Assembly: GCA_017541325.1 (NCBI GenBank)
Contig: JAFXZI010000005.1
Span: 1 to 64,000 of the forward strand
DNA from: Bacilli bacterium
GTDB lineage: Bacteria; Bacillota_I; Bacilli_A; RF39; UBA660
Length of the DNA stretch: 64,000 nucleotides
Direction of reading: 5' to 3'
Shown here: piece after piece, positions 15,770 through 24,818 of the stretch
How positions within the stretch are numbered: the stretch's first letter is position 1
How the letters are laid out: every line of letters begins with the position of its first letter
The notes under the pieces: generated by a model
What the model was told of the DNA's origin: nothing
Seen by the model: only the letters and a program-made list of their open reading frames with translations
Database searches by the model: none
Made by a program: the position numbers and the translations under genes

Positions 15770-18700
15770 ATGAAAAATAAAAAAGGGTTTACAATCATTG
15801 AATTACTTGCAGTAATTGTAATATTAGGATTAATTATTGTTGTTGCTATTCCTGCAATAAATAAGGAATTAGCTAAATTTAGGGAAAAATACTATATTGA
15901 ACTTGAAAATACAGTTAAAGCAGCAGGTCAAGATTATATAGGTGATAAGCGTTTTGCAAAACCAAAAAAACTTTTAAATACAAATATTATTAAAGCGTCT
16001 GATATATCTGATAAAAATTATATGGATTCAATTAAAGATTATCGTGGACATGAATGTGATAATGAAGATGATTCATATAGTTATGTAGTTATTGTTAAAT
16101 TAGATGATAAGAAATATGAATATCAAACATGCCTAAAATGTTCAGATGATGAATATGAAACTGATACAAGTAATACAGATTTAGATTTATGTAATCCAGC
16201 ATGGCTTAATAATGATAATATTACTTATAATGGATTAAGTGATAATAGCGATGAAATCATTTGGGTTTATTATGGAACTGATTTTGAAGAAATAGAAAGA
16301 CAAGTTGGTATTACTTATGGAGTAGTTAAAAGAGATGCATCTGGACACGAAATTGCTACTATAGCAGAAGGTGGAACTGGTAAAGCTAAAGTTATTTATC
16401 CAGATAATATTAATGAACTTGTTTCAGCTAACTTAGATACAGTAGTAAATTTAGTATATACATTACCCAGTGGAGAAAAAGTTAGTAAAAAAGCTAAGAT
16501 GTATAGATATGGAGTACCTAAAATTACTATGAAATATAAAAATGGTAACTCTGCAACAGGTAAAGCAGCTGGTGCAACTTATAATAATGGTGCTGATGAA
16601 TGGGCAAATAACCTAGATGTTGTTATTTCATATGCACAAGATGATCAAGACAAATATCCTGAGGTTATTTCTCAAAACGGTATTAAGAGAATTGAATACT
16701 ATGATAAAAATGAAAAAACTTGGAAAAAAGTAGATTCTTGTAATTCTCCTGATACTGCTACATGTACATGGAATATTAATGCTGATTTTAATAAAAACGT
16801 AAAATTAAGAATTGTAGATGGTAAAGGAAATGCTAGTAAAGAAACTGGTTTTGGAACAATTAAAGTAGATGCTCAAAAACCAGATGTAAAAGTAAAAATA
16901 GAATATCCTGGAACAATTGTAAATGGTATTTATACTGGTGACATTGTTGTAAAACTTAATTATTCTGATGCTGGTGGAAGCACTCTTAAAGGATATGGTT
17001 TAATTGATAGTGCAACTCCTACATATAATAGTGTTTCTAATATAACAATTAATTTTGATGTTAGTAAGACTTATTATGGATATGCAATCGATTATGCTGG
17101 TAATACAAATGTAGATTCTAAAAAAGTAATAAGAGATACTACACCTCCAGTACTTAATATAACAATGCAAAGATGCACAAACGCAGAAACACAAGATGGT
17201 TGTGCAACGGCAACTGCAGCTGCAGATGCTAAAACATGGAAACTTAAAAACATGAGATACAATATAAATGTTACTGAAGAAAACATGGATAGAATAGAAG
17301 TCTTTGTTAACCCAGAAGGAACACTAACATCTTCTAAAGCATTACCAACATCTCCTACAACAGTAATAGGTGATGGAGTAAAACAAACATATACAACTTT
17401 GGTTGGACCTGGAATGAGAAAGATTAAGATTGTTGCTTATGACTTGGTTGGACAAAAAGACGAAAAAACATACGAAGCATATATTTCAAAAGAATTCACT
17501 ATAACTCTAAATCAAGGTGGTGGATCTGGCGGAACAGATAAGGTCTACGAAGTATATGGAGATAAGTATTCAAAAGCAAATAATGATGGTGCAGCAATGT
17601 CTTCTACTGCAAACAAAGTAACAGTACCTTCAAGAACACATTATACATTTAATGGATACTTTACTACTTCAACTAATACAGAAAAATATATAGATAATAC
17701 GGGTGGTTTAACATCAACTGCAGATAATAAACATTTTACGGCTAATGGAACACTATATGCTCAATGGACACCTGTAAAATATACATTAACTTATAATAGT
17801 AATGGTGGAGCAGCATGTAACCCAACAACAAAGAAACAAGACTATAATGCTGAATGGGGAACACTATGTACACCTACTAGAACTAATCATAGATTCGATG
17901 GATGGTATACTGCTGCATCTGGAGGAACTCAAGTTTCTGCTTCTACAAAAGTAACAGGAAACCTAACAGTTTATGCTCACTGGACTGAAACAAGAAAAAT
18001 TACATATAACAATAATGGTGGAACTGGAACAATGAATCCTACTGAATGTGTTAAAGGAACATCTTGTAAAGTTGCAGCTAATAGTTTTACAAGGACAGGA
18101 CATACTTTTAATAAATGGAATACAAAAGCAAATGGATCAGGAACTAATTACAATCCTGGAGCTAATATTAATCCTTTGAATAATGATGTTGCATTATATG
18201 CACAATGGAAAGCAAATGCTGTAACAATTACTTTAAATCAAAATGGAGGAACTGGTGGTAATGCTCAAGTAAGTGCAACTTACGGTCAAGCAATGCCAAC
18301 TACAACAAAACCTACAAGAACAAGTTATACTTTTGCTGGATATTGGACTGCTAAAAGTGGTGGAACAAGATACTATAATCAAAATGGAGCATCTGTAAGA
18401 AATAGTGATTTCACTTCTACAGCTACTCTATATGCTAGATGGTTTAATAACTGTGTAAATACTTCAGTATGTACACTTAAAATAAATAATGATGGAACAG
18501 CAACATATACAACATCATGTCCAGCTGGATATACAATTTCACATAGTGGAGAATATAATGCTTCATGTACTGCTAATACTTATAAAGTAGTATATAATGC
18601 TAATGGTGGTTCTGGATCGATGTCAGCTACAACTTGTACATATGGAACAGGTTGTAAATTAACTGCGGTAGCATTTACTAAAACAGGACAAGGATTTAGT

Positions 18701-19606
18701 GGATGGGCAACGTCTTCTGGTGGAAACGTTGCATATGGAAATGGAGCAACAGTTACAAATTTAACTACTACAAATGGAGGAACTGTTAATTTATATGCTA
18801 AATGGGCTAATTGTGGAGCAGGAAAATATCAAAATGGATCAGTTTGTAGTTCATGCCCTAAAGGAAAATATAGTACTGGAACAACTAATACAACTTGTAC
18901 AGTATGTCCAAAAGGAAAATATGCTGCATCAGAAGGTAGTTCAGCGTGTACATCATGTCCAACAGGATATAATACTTCTGGAACAGGTTCAACTAAAAAA
19001 GCAGACTGTACTATTACTTGTGCTGCTAATAAACGTGTAGGTTCAGCTGATGCACAATGTACAACAAGTTGTTCAACAGGTTATACACATGCTGGCCATA
19101 CTGTTGCTGCTGGAAGCACAAGTAGCGCTTGTTCTGCTAAAACAGTAACAGTAACATTCAATTGTAATGGTGGATCTGGTGGTGGAAGTCAAACGTTTAC
19201 ATATGGAGTGGCAAATCAAAAATTTAATAAAACATGTACAAGGTCTGGATATAAACAAACATATTGGAATACTAATACTGCTGGAACTGGAACAAATTAT
19301 AGTGTAGCAAGTGGAGTATCTGATGGTTGGATTAATTCTAACTCACCATCAGTTACGTTATATGCTAAATGGCAAGCAAGTTGTGCGCTTGTAACTCCTA
19401 TTAAAAATGGTAATAGTACATGGAAAACTTGTTGGCAAATGGCCGTAGATACATTTGGTGATGGTTCATTATGGGATGATTATATATATGTTTGTAAAGG
19501 TACTAATAAATCCAATTGTTATAAAGCAACAACTGATAGATGTATGGAGATAGGTGTTTATGTTTATACACACTGGAGTTATAAAACACCTAAAAGATGT
19601 GGATAA
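15770..19606 (+). CDS. Giant prepilin-headed adhesin with InlB-type repeats, 1278 aa
   Basis: The N-terminus is a class III prepilin signal (MKNKKG, then FTIIELLAVIVILGLIIVVA). A pilin-like region with cysteines runs to about residue 150. Residues from about 150 to 570 look like Ig-like beta-sandwich domains; segments of the type IKVDAQKPDVKV and VIRDTTPPVLNI mark domain starts. From about 578, six Listeria-Bacteroides (InlB B-type) repeats follow, each with a TxTYNxNGG start and a LYAxW end. Between repeats five and six is a Cys-rich region (about 1015-1120) with repeated CSSCPKGKYS-type units. The C-terminal 75 residues have six cysteines. A pilin normally has 130-200 residues, so this is a pilin stalk fused to a large adhesive rod, probably a pilus tip adhesin. 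It is followed 14 nt later by a small membrane-anchored partner gene. Confidence 0.9.
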   Translation: MKNKKGFTIIELLAVIVILGLIIVVAIPAINKELAKFREKYYIELENTVKAAGQDYIGDKRFAKPKKLLNTNIIKASDISDKNYMDSIKDYRGHECDNEDDSYSYVVIVKLDDKKYEYQTCLKCSDDEYETDTSNTDLDLCNPAWLNNDNITYNGLSDNSDEIIWVYYGTDFEEIERQVGITYGVVKRDASGHEIATIAEGGTGKAKVIYPDNINELVSANLDTVVNLVYTLPSGEKVSKKAKMYRYGVPKITMKYKNGNSATGKAAGATYNNGADEWANNLDVVISYAQDDQDKYPEVISQNGIKRIEYYDKNEKTWKKVDSCNSPDTATCTWNINADFNKNVKLRIVDGKGNASKETGFGTIKVDAQKPDVKVKIEYPGTIVNGIYTGDIVVKLNYSDAGGSTLKGYGLIDSATPTYNSVSNITINFDVSKTYYGYAIDYAGNTNVDSKKVIRDTTPPVLNITMQRCTNAETQDGCATATAAADAKTWKLKNMRYNINVTEENMDRIEVFVNPEGTLTSSKALPTSPTTVIGDGVKQTYTTLVGPGMRKIKIVAYDLVGQKDEKTYEAYISKEFTITLNQGGGSGGTDKVYEVYGDKYSKANNDGAAMSSTANKVTVPSRTHYTFNGYFTTSTNTEKYIDNTGGLTSTADNKHFTANGTLYAQWTPVKYTLTYNSNGGAACNPTTKKQDYNAEWGTLCTPTRTNHRFDGWYTAASGGTQVSASTKVTGNLTVYAHWTETRKITYNNNGGTGTMNPTECVKGTSCKVAANSFTRTGHTFNKWNTKANGSGTNYNPGANINPLNNDVALYAQWKANAVTITLNQNGGTGGNAQVSATYGQAMPTTTKPTRTSYTFAGYWTAKSGGTRYYNQNGASVRNSDFTSTATLYARWFNNCVNTSVCTLKINNDGTATYTTSCPAGYTISHSGEYNASCTANTYKVVYNANGGSGSMSATTCTYGTGCKLTAVAFTKTGQGFSGWATSSGGNVAYGNGATVTNLTTTNGGTVNLYAKWANCGAGKYQNGSVCSSCPKGKYSTGTTNTTCTVCPKGKYAASEGSSACTSCPTGYNTSGTGSTKKADCTITCAANKRVGSADAQCTTSCSTGYTHAGHTVAAGSTSSACSAKTVTVTFNCNGGSGGGSQTFTYGVANQKFNKTCTRSGYKQTYWNTNTAGTGTNYSVASGVSDGWINSNSPSVTLYAKWQASCALVTPIKNGNSTWKTCWQMAVDTFGDGSLWDDYIYVCKGTNKSNCYKATTDRCMEIGVYVYTHWSYKTPKRCG
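17501..19372 (+). repeat. Array of six InlB-type repeats within the pilin-adhesin gene
   Basis: Repeat units lie at about 17501-17767, 17770-17986, 17995-18210, 18220-18441, 18584-18808 and 19145-19372. Most begin TxTYNxNGG-like and all end LY/VYAxW. A Cys-rich block at about 18812-19060 interrupts the array. The boundaries are by eye. Confidence 0.85.
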
Positions 19607-19620
19607 TAGGAGATGATATT

Positions 19621-20235
19621 ATGAAAAATAAATTATTAACTATTGTGATTATAATTATTGGTGTTGTTGCAATTGCTTTAGGATTATTAATAAGCAATAA
19701 TGATACAACTAAAAAAGATAAAAAAGAAGAATCAGTAAAAAAAGATGAAAACTATATAAAGCATTATAATACATCATCTCAACAAGAAGATGGAGAGTTT
19801 AGCGGTCAAAAGAAAGATGATGTAAAAGAAAATTATAAAACAACAGGATTTGATAATGTTAAATGTGATGATAACACTTGTACATTATCTAAACCAGTAG
19901 GAAATGATTCAAAGCATGAAGACTCTTTAGTACTAACTTTCAAAGAAGATGTAATTGAATATATGAATGTTAGGTTATTATATTTAAGTGATTCATTTGA
20001 TTCTTCAACAGTAACTAATGACTTAAATACTATAATTAATAATTATTATGGTTATAAGTTAGATCAAAGTGTTGTAAGTAAGGGACTTGAAGAATTAAAA
20101 AAGAAAACTGATGCAGGAAATTACTATATTGAACTAAAAGATGGAGAATATCTTGTAACTTATGTAACCGGAAAGGAAGACAATTATTATTTCTGTTCTG
20201 TTCAAATAGTAAAACAATCAGATTATTATAATTAA
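19621..20235 (+). CDS. Unknown membrane-anchored exported protein, 204 aa
   Basis: A single N-terminal membrane anchor (about residues 4-24) precedes a Lys/Asp/Glu-rich linker and a soluble extracellular domain with two cysteines close together (VKCDDNTC) and one near the C-terminus (YYFCSV). No family is recognised. The ATG at 19621 follows AGGAG, while the upstream ATG at 19597 would overlap the adhesin and lacks a site. It is in one unit with the pilin-adhesin gene, so it may assist that protein's display or folding. Confidence 0.75.
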   Translation: MKNKLLTIVIIIIGVVAIALGLLISNNDTTKKDKKEESVKKDENYIKHYNTSSQQEDGEFSGQKKDDVKENYKTTGFDNVKCDDNTCTLSKPVGNDSKHEDSLVLTFKEDVIEYMNVRLLYLSDSFDSSTVTNDLNTIINNYYGYKLDQSVVSKGLEELKKKTDAGNYYIELKDGEYLVTYVTGKEDNYYFCSVQIVKQSDYYN

Positions 20236-20236
20236 T

Positions 20237-20262
20237 AAAAGGTGTCGTAAGACATCTTTTTT
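20237..20262 (+). terminator. Terminator after the pilin-adhesin unit
   Basis: AAAAGGTGTC (20237-20246), loop GTAA, GACATCTTTT (20251-20260), then TT. The stem has one G-T pair. Confidence 0.88.
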
Positions 20263-20264
20263 GA

Positions 20265-20293
20265 TTGACTGTAAAAAGTTATTATTTTAAAAT
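20265..20293 (+). promoter_or_regulatory. Promoter of asnS
   Basis: TTGACT at 20265-20270, a 17-bp spacer and TAAAAT at 20288-20293. The short leader leaves no room for a T-box. Confidence 0.7.
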
Positions 20294-20313
20294 GGAAATA
20301 TGGAAGTGATTAT

Positions 20314-21681
20314 ATGAAATTAGATTTAGCTGATTTAATAAAAGATTATAAAAAATATTTAGATAAAGAAATAATATTAGAAGGATGGGTAAGAAATCAT
20401 CGTAAACAAAAAAGTTTTGGTTTTATAGATTTTTCTGATGGTACATGTTTTTCTCATTTACAAATAGTATATGAAGATGATATTAAGAATTTTGATGATA
20501 TTCAAAAAATGTTAGTTGGTTGTGCGATTAGAGTTACTGGTACTTTAGTAAAATCTACAGGAAATCAAGAGTATGAGTTAAAAGCAAAAGAAGTAGAATT
20601 ATTAGGAGATTGTCCAGCTGATTATCCAATTCAACCAAAAAGACATACAAGAGAATTCTTAAGAGAAGTAGCTTATCTTCGTCCTAGAACAAATTTATTT
20701 CAAGCTGTATTTAAGGTAAGAAGTGTAGCAGCTCAAGCAATTCATGAATATTTTCAATCTAATAATTATGTTTATGTTCATACACCACTTATAACTACTA
20801 CTGACTGTGAAGGTAGTGATCAAATGTTTAAAATTACAACACTTGATTTAAGTGGTGATAAAAAGTTAGATTTGTCTAAAGATTTATTTGGTAAACAAGC
20901 ATATATTACTGGAAGTGGACAACTTCATGGAGAAACTTTTGCTTTAGCATTTAAAAAGATTTATACATTTGGACCAACTTTTAGAACTGAAAACTCTAAT
21001 ACTAAAACTCATGCTAATGAGTTTTGGATGATTGAACCAGAAATTGCTTTTTGTGATTTAAATGGTTTAATGGATATTGAAGAAGATATGCTTAAATATG
21101 TTGTAAAATATGTATTAGATAGATGTAGTGATGAAATAGATTTCTTTGATAGTTTTGTTGAAAAAGGATTAAGAGAAAAACTTGAAAAATTAGTAAGTTC
21201 TCATTTTACTAGAATTACTCATCATGATGTAATAGATATTTTAAGAGCAGCTGACATTAAATGGGAGTTTACTCCTGATTATGATGATGACATAGCTAAA
21301 GAACATGAAAAATATATTACTGAATATTTTAATGGACCAGTATTTATTACTGATTGGCCAAAAGATATTAAAGCATGGTATATGAAAACTAATCCAGATA
21401 ATAAAACAGTTGCTGCTGTTGATTTGGAAGTTCCAGGTGCTGGAGAGTTAATGGGTGGTTCACAAAGAGAAGATAACTACGATGTTTTAATAAAACGTGC
21501 TAAAGAATTAGGAGTAGATATTGATAGTGTTGATTGGTATATGAATCTAAGAAGATTTGGTGGATGTTATCATTCAGGATTTGGAATGGGATTTGAAAGA
21601 TTGATTATATACTTAACTGGAGTAGAGAATATAAGAGATGTAATTCCTTATCCAAGAACTCCAGGAAACTGCCAATATTAG
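20314..21681 (+). CDS. asnS: Asparaginyl-tRNA synthetase
   Basis: This 455-residue class IIb synthetase charges tRNA-Asn with asparagine. The N-terminal OB-fold anticodon-binding domain (about 15-100, starting ILEGWVRNHR) is followed by the class II catalytic core. Motif 2 is TFRTENSNTKTHANEFWMIE and motif 3 is GFGMGFERLIIYL (near 425). The core segment DCEGSDQMFKIT fits AsnRS rather than AspRS, and the length is typical for AsnRS. The ATG at 20314 lies downstream of a GGAAGTGATT site. It is monocistronic. Confidence 0.96.
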   Translation: MKLDLADLIKDYKKYLDKEIILEGWVRNHRKQKSFGFIDFSDGTCFSHLQIVYEDDIKNFDDIQKMLVGCAIRVTGTLVKSTGNQEYELKAKEVELLGDCPADYPIQPKRHTREFLREVAYLRPRTNLFQAVFKVRSVAAQAIHEYFQSNNYVYVHTPLITTTDCEGSDQMFKITTLDLSGDKKLDLSKDLFGKQAYITGSGQLHGETFALAFKKIYTFGPTFRTENSNTKTHANEFWMIEPEIAFCDLNGLMDIEEDMLKYVVKYVLDRCSDEIDFFDSFVEKGLREKLEKLVSSHFTRITHHDVIDILRAADIKWEFTPDYDDDIAKEHEKYITEYFNGPVFITDWPKDIKAWYMKTNPDNKTVAAVDLEVPGAGELMGGSQREDNYDVLIKRAKELGVDIDSVDWYMNLRRFGGCYHSGFGMGFERLIIYLTGVENIRDVIPYPRTPGNCQY

Positions 21682-21695
21682 TTTACTATTTTTAC

Positions 21696-21724
21696 AAAAA
21701 AAGAGATTTATTTCTCTTTTTTTT
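21696..21724 (+). terminator. Terminator after asnS
   Basis: An A-run plus AGAGA (21702-21706) pairs with TCTCT (21713-21717) plus T-run. The loop is about six nt. Confidence 0.85.
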
Positions 21725-21768
21725 GTTATCAAAATACTATATACTTATTATAGAATAGGGGTGGTATT

Positions 21769-23385
21769 ATGGTACTACGTAAACCATATGCATTTTTAAT
21801 TCGACACTTTAAAGCTATCCATATAATTTTAGTAATCTTAATGGGATTCCTTGTTTATAAAATGTATAATATGAGTTCCTTCTTAGGACCTTATCTTGAA
21901 GCAGGAGAATATGGTGTAGTAAGTGGAGTAGCTGGCAAATATGTCGGTTTCTTTGGATTATTAATTCCTATAATAATTATATTCTTATTAGGTAGTATTG
22001 CCTATTTATTAAAACGAAAAGAAAAACCTATTAAATATTATTTAATTACAATGCTTATTTACTTCATTGAATTAATTACAATGATAGTAGGTTTTACTAT
22101 ATTTACATCAATTGAACAAGGTACTGTTAATAGTACTTTAGCAAGTATTTTTAACGATTTAGTAAAAGCTTTAGCGGTTCTGCCTTTACCTTTTATGCTT
22201 ATTTCTTTAGTAAGAGGTGTAGGTTTTAATGTAAAACAATTTAATTTTAAAAAAGATTTAATTGAACTTCATATTGAAGAAGGAGATAGTGAAGAATTCG
22301 AACTTGAAATGGAGTTCGATAATGAAAATCTAAAAGCTAGAATCAATAGAAGAATAAGATTTATAAGATATGTTTATTTAGAAAACAAAAAAGTCTTTTT
22401 TGGAGTATTTATATTTGTTATTCTAGTTATTGCAATATTAGTAATAAAGTATTTAACAAGCATTGAACATATTTATACAACTAAAGAACATTACAAATCT
22501 AGTGGAATAGACTTTGTTGTTAATAATTCATATATTACTAATAGAGATTGTAGTGGAAGAGAAATAAAAGCTGGTAAGTATTATGTAATAATTAATATGA
22601 CTGGAAATAATAAAACAAAAAATGATCAAAAATTATTAATGGATTATATGTATTTAAAAGTAGATGGACATAAACAATATAATCCAACTGACAGTTATAT
22701 AGATGAATTCTCTGATTTTGGAAATAGAATGACATCTGATACATATATACCTGCTAAAACTACTATGACATTTAACCTAGTATTTGAAATAGATAGTAAG
22801 TATAAAGATATTAAAAAAGTAAGATTTGATCATATAAAAAGTTTTAAACAAAATCTAGATGGTTCATATAAATATGCAAAAGTTAATTTATGGCCAAAAA
22901 GATTTAAAGAAGAACAAACTATTAATACAGTAAAACTTGAAAAGAAATTAGACTTTAAAGGTAGTCTAGTAGAAGGTACTAGTTTAGTAATAAATAGTGC
23001 AGAAGTTGGAACTAATTTTAATTATAAATATACTAAAACTATTGGTGGAAAAGAAAAAGAATTTACAAAAAATATTTTCCCAACAGAAATAAGCAGATAT
23101 AGAAAAGCAATTATTAAATTAGATGCAAAACTAACTAAAAATGATAATCTAAATAGCAAAATCTATGATAGTTTCTATGAAAAATTTGCTCTTATAGAAT
23201 ATGAAGATAATGGTATTATGCGATATGGAAAATCATATATAATTGATTTAACAAAAGATGATGGATATACATATCTAGAAGTAAACTATGAAGCACTTAA
23301 TTCAAATAAAGTTAATCTAGTATTTACTATAAGAGATAAAGTATATAAATACACTATAATAGAAAAAGATGTGAATAAGAAATAA
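21769..23385 (+). CDS. Unknown polytopic membrane protein with extracellular beta domains, 538 aa
   Basis: Five transmembrane helices are visible (about residues 17-34, 64-86, 95-118, 138-157 and 210-232), with an acidic cytoplasmic loop at about 170-190. The last 300 residues are outside and look like two beta-sandwich domains. The first contains phrases such as GKYYVIINMTG and TTMTFNLVFEID that resemble the DUF4352/telokin-like layout of exported proteins. Function is unknown. The start ATG follows AGGGGTGGT. The terminator that ends the gene overlaps its stop codon. It stands alone between asnS and tRNA-Cys. Confidence 0.78.
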   Translation: MVLRKPYAFLIRHFKAIHIILVILMGFLVYKMYNMSSFLGPYLEAGEYGVVSGVAGKYVGFFGLLIPIIIIFLLGSIAYLLKRKEKPIKYYLITMLIYFIELITMIVGFTIFTSIEQGTVNSTLASIFNDLVKALAVLPLPFMLISLVRGVGFNVKQFNFKKDLIELHIEEGDSEEFELEMEFDNENLKARINRRIRFIRYVYLENKKVFFGVFIFVILVIAILVIKYLTSIEHIYTTKEHYKSSGIDFVVNNSYITNRDCSGREIKAGKYYVIINMTGNNKTKNDQKLLMDYMYLKVDGHKQYNPTDSYIDEFSDFGNRMTSDTYIPAKTTMTFNLVFEIDSKYKDIKKVRFDHIKSFKQNLDGSYKYAKVNLWPKRFKEEQTINTVKLEKKLDFKGSLVEGTSLVINSAEVGTNFNYKYTKTIGGKEKEFTKNIFPTEISRYRKAIIKLDAKLTKNDNLNSKIYDSFYEKFALIEYEDNGIMRYGKSYIIDLTKDDGYTYLEVNYEALNSNKVNLVFTIRDKVYKYTIIEKDVNKK

Positions 23386-23398
23386 TCACATCTTTTTT
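23365..23398 (+). terminator. Terminator overlapping the end of the 21769-23385 gene
   Basis: AAAGATGTGA (23365-23374) and TCACATCTTT (23386-23395) form a 10-bp stem. The loop contains the last codons and the TAA stop. Confidence 0.85.
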
Positions 23399-23427
23399 AT
23401 ATTATTATTGAATTAATCAATGTTTTT

Positions 23428-23436
23428 TGTTATAAT
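23428..23436 (+). promoter_or_regulatory. Extended -10 promoter of tRNA-Cys
   Basis: TGTTATAAT lies 12 nt before the mature tRNA 5' end, so the precursor leader is only a few bases. Confidence 0.72.
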
Positions 23437-23448
23437 TTTTTTATCAAC

Positions 23449-23522
23449 GGGTCTATAGCCAAGTGGTAAGGCATGGGACTGCAACTCCCCGATCGTTGGT
23501 TCAAATCCGACTAGGCCCTCCA
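23449..23522 (+). tRNA. tRNA-Cys (anticodon GCA)
   Basis: The 74-nt gene includes an encoded CCA. The acceptor stem GGGTCTA/TAGGCCC has one T-G pair. The D arm reads AGCCAAGTGGTAAGGC. The anticodon stem-loop has GCA at 23481-23483, with a mismatch at the outer pair as seen in other bacterial tRNA-Cys. The T arm is GTTGG TTCAAAT CCGAC. Position 73 is T, the cysteine discriminator. A terminator follows immediately, so it is a single-gene unit. Confidence 0.97.
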
Positions 23523-23529
23523 ATATGAT

Positions 23530-23559
23530 AAAAACTAACTAGAAATAGTTAGTTTTTTT
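23530..23559 (+). terminator. Terminator after tRNA-Cys
   Basis: AAAACTAACT (23531-23540), loop AGAAAT, AGTTAGTTTT (from 23547), then more T residues. Confidence 0.9.
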
Positions 23560-23561
23560 GT

Positions 23562-23723
23562 TTAGAATGGTAATAATTTTTTATCTATATCAAATGCTCT
23601 TGCTATCTTAACAGTTTTTGTAGTAGCGTTACCATTGTTTTGTCTTTTATTTAATACTAAAACTAGTGGGAAAGTTATAATACCATTTATACAAACTAAT
23701 CCAATTACAATATCATAATATAT
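23562..23723 (-). pseudogene. Start-less open frame, probable gene remnant
   Basis: On the minus strand this stretch reads as about 52 open codons ending in TAA at 23562-23564. A hydrophobic stretch (IVIGLVCINGIITFPLVLVL) is followed by a basic tail ending KKLLPF. The composition is protein-like, resembling one membrane helix plus a cytoplasmic tail, but no ATG, GTG or TTG occurs in frame before the upstream stop at 23724-23726. It is either a decayed end of a membrane protein gene or uses a rare ATT/ATA start. It lies downstream of the minus-strand gene 23753-24502. Confidence 0.35.
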
Positions 23724-23752
23724 TTATATAGTTAGTATTAATTATATTATAT

Positions 23753-24502
23753 TTATTTTTTGTGTTCACTAGTAGGATATATCTCTTTACACATATCAAG
23801 AAATTGTTGATGAGTAAATACTTTATTAGGATTAAGACCATTTTCGCTCATACAAGTTCTTAAACCTTCAACATTTTCACCAGTAGTAATAATACCTACA
23901 AATCTATCTTCATCAAAACGAATACTTTCAACACCACCAAATACTTCAGTACTTTTTCCAGTAGATAATACTTTTTCATATTCATGTTCCTTTGGATAAA
24001 AAACAAAAATCGCTCCATATGGCATAAATAAATCAGTACTACTTTCTGCAAATTCAAGACTAACTTGAATATTAGTTTTAGCAGTAACATCTATTTGAGT
24101 AGCAAATGATTTAAAATCAACACCTCTTTCTTCTGGAGTAAATAAACCACCTGATTCAATTATTTTTTTAATCATACCAATATTATTATTACCATGAAAT
24201 ACAACAGGAACATCATCTGGGATAGATTGATCAACAAGCTGAGCATAAGTTTTAAAAATACGAGTTCTTTCTTCTAAATCTTCATCAGTATGAGGTCTCA
24301 TACTTGATAATCTTGTTTGAATATTTGTTATAGAAGCTAAAAGATTATTAACTCTTCTTGTATATAAATCAACTTTTTTAGTATCACCATTTGATTGTGC
24401 TTCTTTTAATTTTCCTTCTATTTCTTTTAATTTTTCTTTTTTATCATGATAAATACTAGAATAATTAGTTTTCATTGTTTCAAATCTTTCATTATTAGCC
24501 AT
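23753..24502 (-). CDS. Unknown soluble protein with N-terminal coiled coil, 249 aa
   Basis: Residues 1-70 are helical and charged, probably a coiled coil. The rest is a mixed alpha/beta domain starting near VVFHGNNNIGMIKKIIESGG, followed by strands such as VSLEFAES and AIFVFYPKE, then FVGIITTGENVEGL. The HG...I..GG opening loosely recalls the ADP-ribosyltransferase/phosphotransferase fold, but I cannot confirm the other catalytic positions, and no family is named. It is a minus-strand gene in a region where most genes are on the plus strand, and is transcribed from an extended -10 inside an inverted repeat. Another protein with a similar layout (GLHRTN... MENGLI) is encoded at 27855-28565. 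Confidence 0.75.
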   Translation of the reverse strand: MANNERFETMKTNYSSIYHDKKEKLKEIEGKLKEAQSNGDTKKVDLYTRRVNNLLASITNIQTRLSSMRPHTDEDLEERTRIFKTYAQLVDQSIPDDVPVVFHGNNNIGMIKKIIESGGLFTPEERGVDFKSFATQIDVTAKTNIQVSLEFAESSTDLFMPYGAIFVFYPKEHEYEKVLSTGKSTEVFGGVESIRFDEDRFVGIITTGENVEGLRTCMSENGLNPNKVFTHQQFLDMCKEIYPTSEHKK

Positions 24503-24513
24503 CTAATCACCCT

Positions 24514-24530
24514 CTATAATTTGATTATAG
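24514..24530 (-). promoter_or_regulatory. Promoter of the 23753-24502 gene inside an inverted repeat
   Basis: CTATAAT-TTG-ATTATAG (24514-24530) is a perfect 7-bp inverted repeat. On the minus strand, its upstream arm is the TATAAT -10 box (24524-24529), with an extended TGC before it. The repeat may also be an operator or give a second promoter on the + strand. Confidence 0.6.
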
Positions 24531-24569
24531 CATATTGAAAGTTTTGATTAATATGATTAGACAGAATTA

Positions 24570-24598
24570 TTGTCAAATAATAATTGTTATGTTATCTT
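24570..24598 (+). promoter_or_regulatory. Promoter of the small basic protein gene
   Basis: TTGTCA at 24570-24575, a 17-bp spacer and TATCTT at 24593-24598 with an extended TG. Confidence 0.6.
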
Positions 24599-24632
24599 TA
24601 AATTTATAATAATAATTAATTAGGGGGGTTGT

Positions 24633-24818
24633 ATGATAAAGAATCTAAATGTATTTTTTAATAAAATTAAAAAATGCTCTTACGGTGTAGGTTACTTCCA
24701 TAGAAAAAGAAATTTCCTTCCTGTTTTACAAGAAGATAAAAGATATACAGTACATCCACCAAAGAATACATATAAAGCTAGACAATATACAAAAAGAAAA
24801 ACTAACAGATACTGTTAG
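24633..24818 (+). CDS. Small basic protein, 61 aa
   Basis: The ATG at 24633 follows a purine site AGGGGGG. The product is very rich in Lys, Arg and Tyr (for example KARQYTKRKTNRYC at the end), has two cysteines and no membrane segment. Its TAG stop lies inside the downstream terminator, so the last codons are shared with the hairpin. The high charge suggests binding to nucleic acid or another acidic partner. I cannot name a family. A strong ribosome site, its own promoter and its own terminator support a real gene despite the size. The leader motif TTAGGGGG(G)TTG is also seen before the gene at 864. Confidence 0.65.
   Translation: MIKNLNVFFNKIKKCSYGVGYFHRKRNFLPVLQEDKRYTVHPPKNTYKARQYTKRKTNRYC

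Noticed and set aside
18774-19040. Second + strand frame inside the pilin-adhesin Cys-rich block
   Set aside because: It is an out-of-frame reading of a repetitive stretch, with no ribosome site.
20262-20313. T-box leader before asnS
   Set aside because: The promoter-to-start distance leaves only about 15-20 nt of leader, and no T-box sequence or antiterminator is present.
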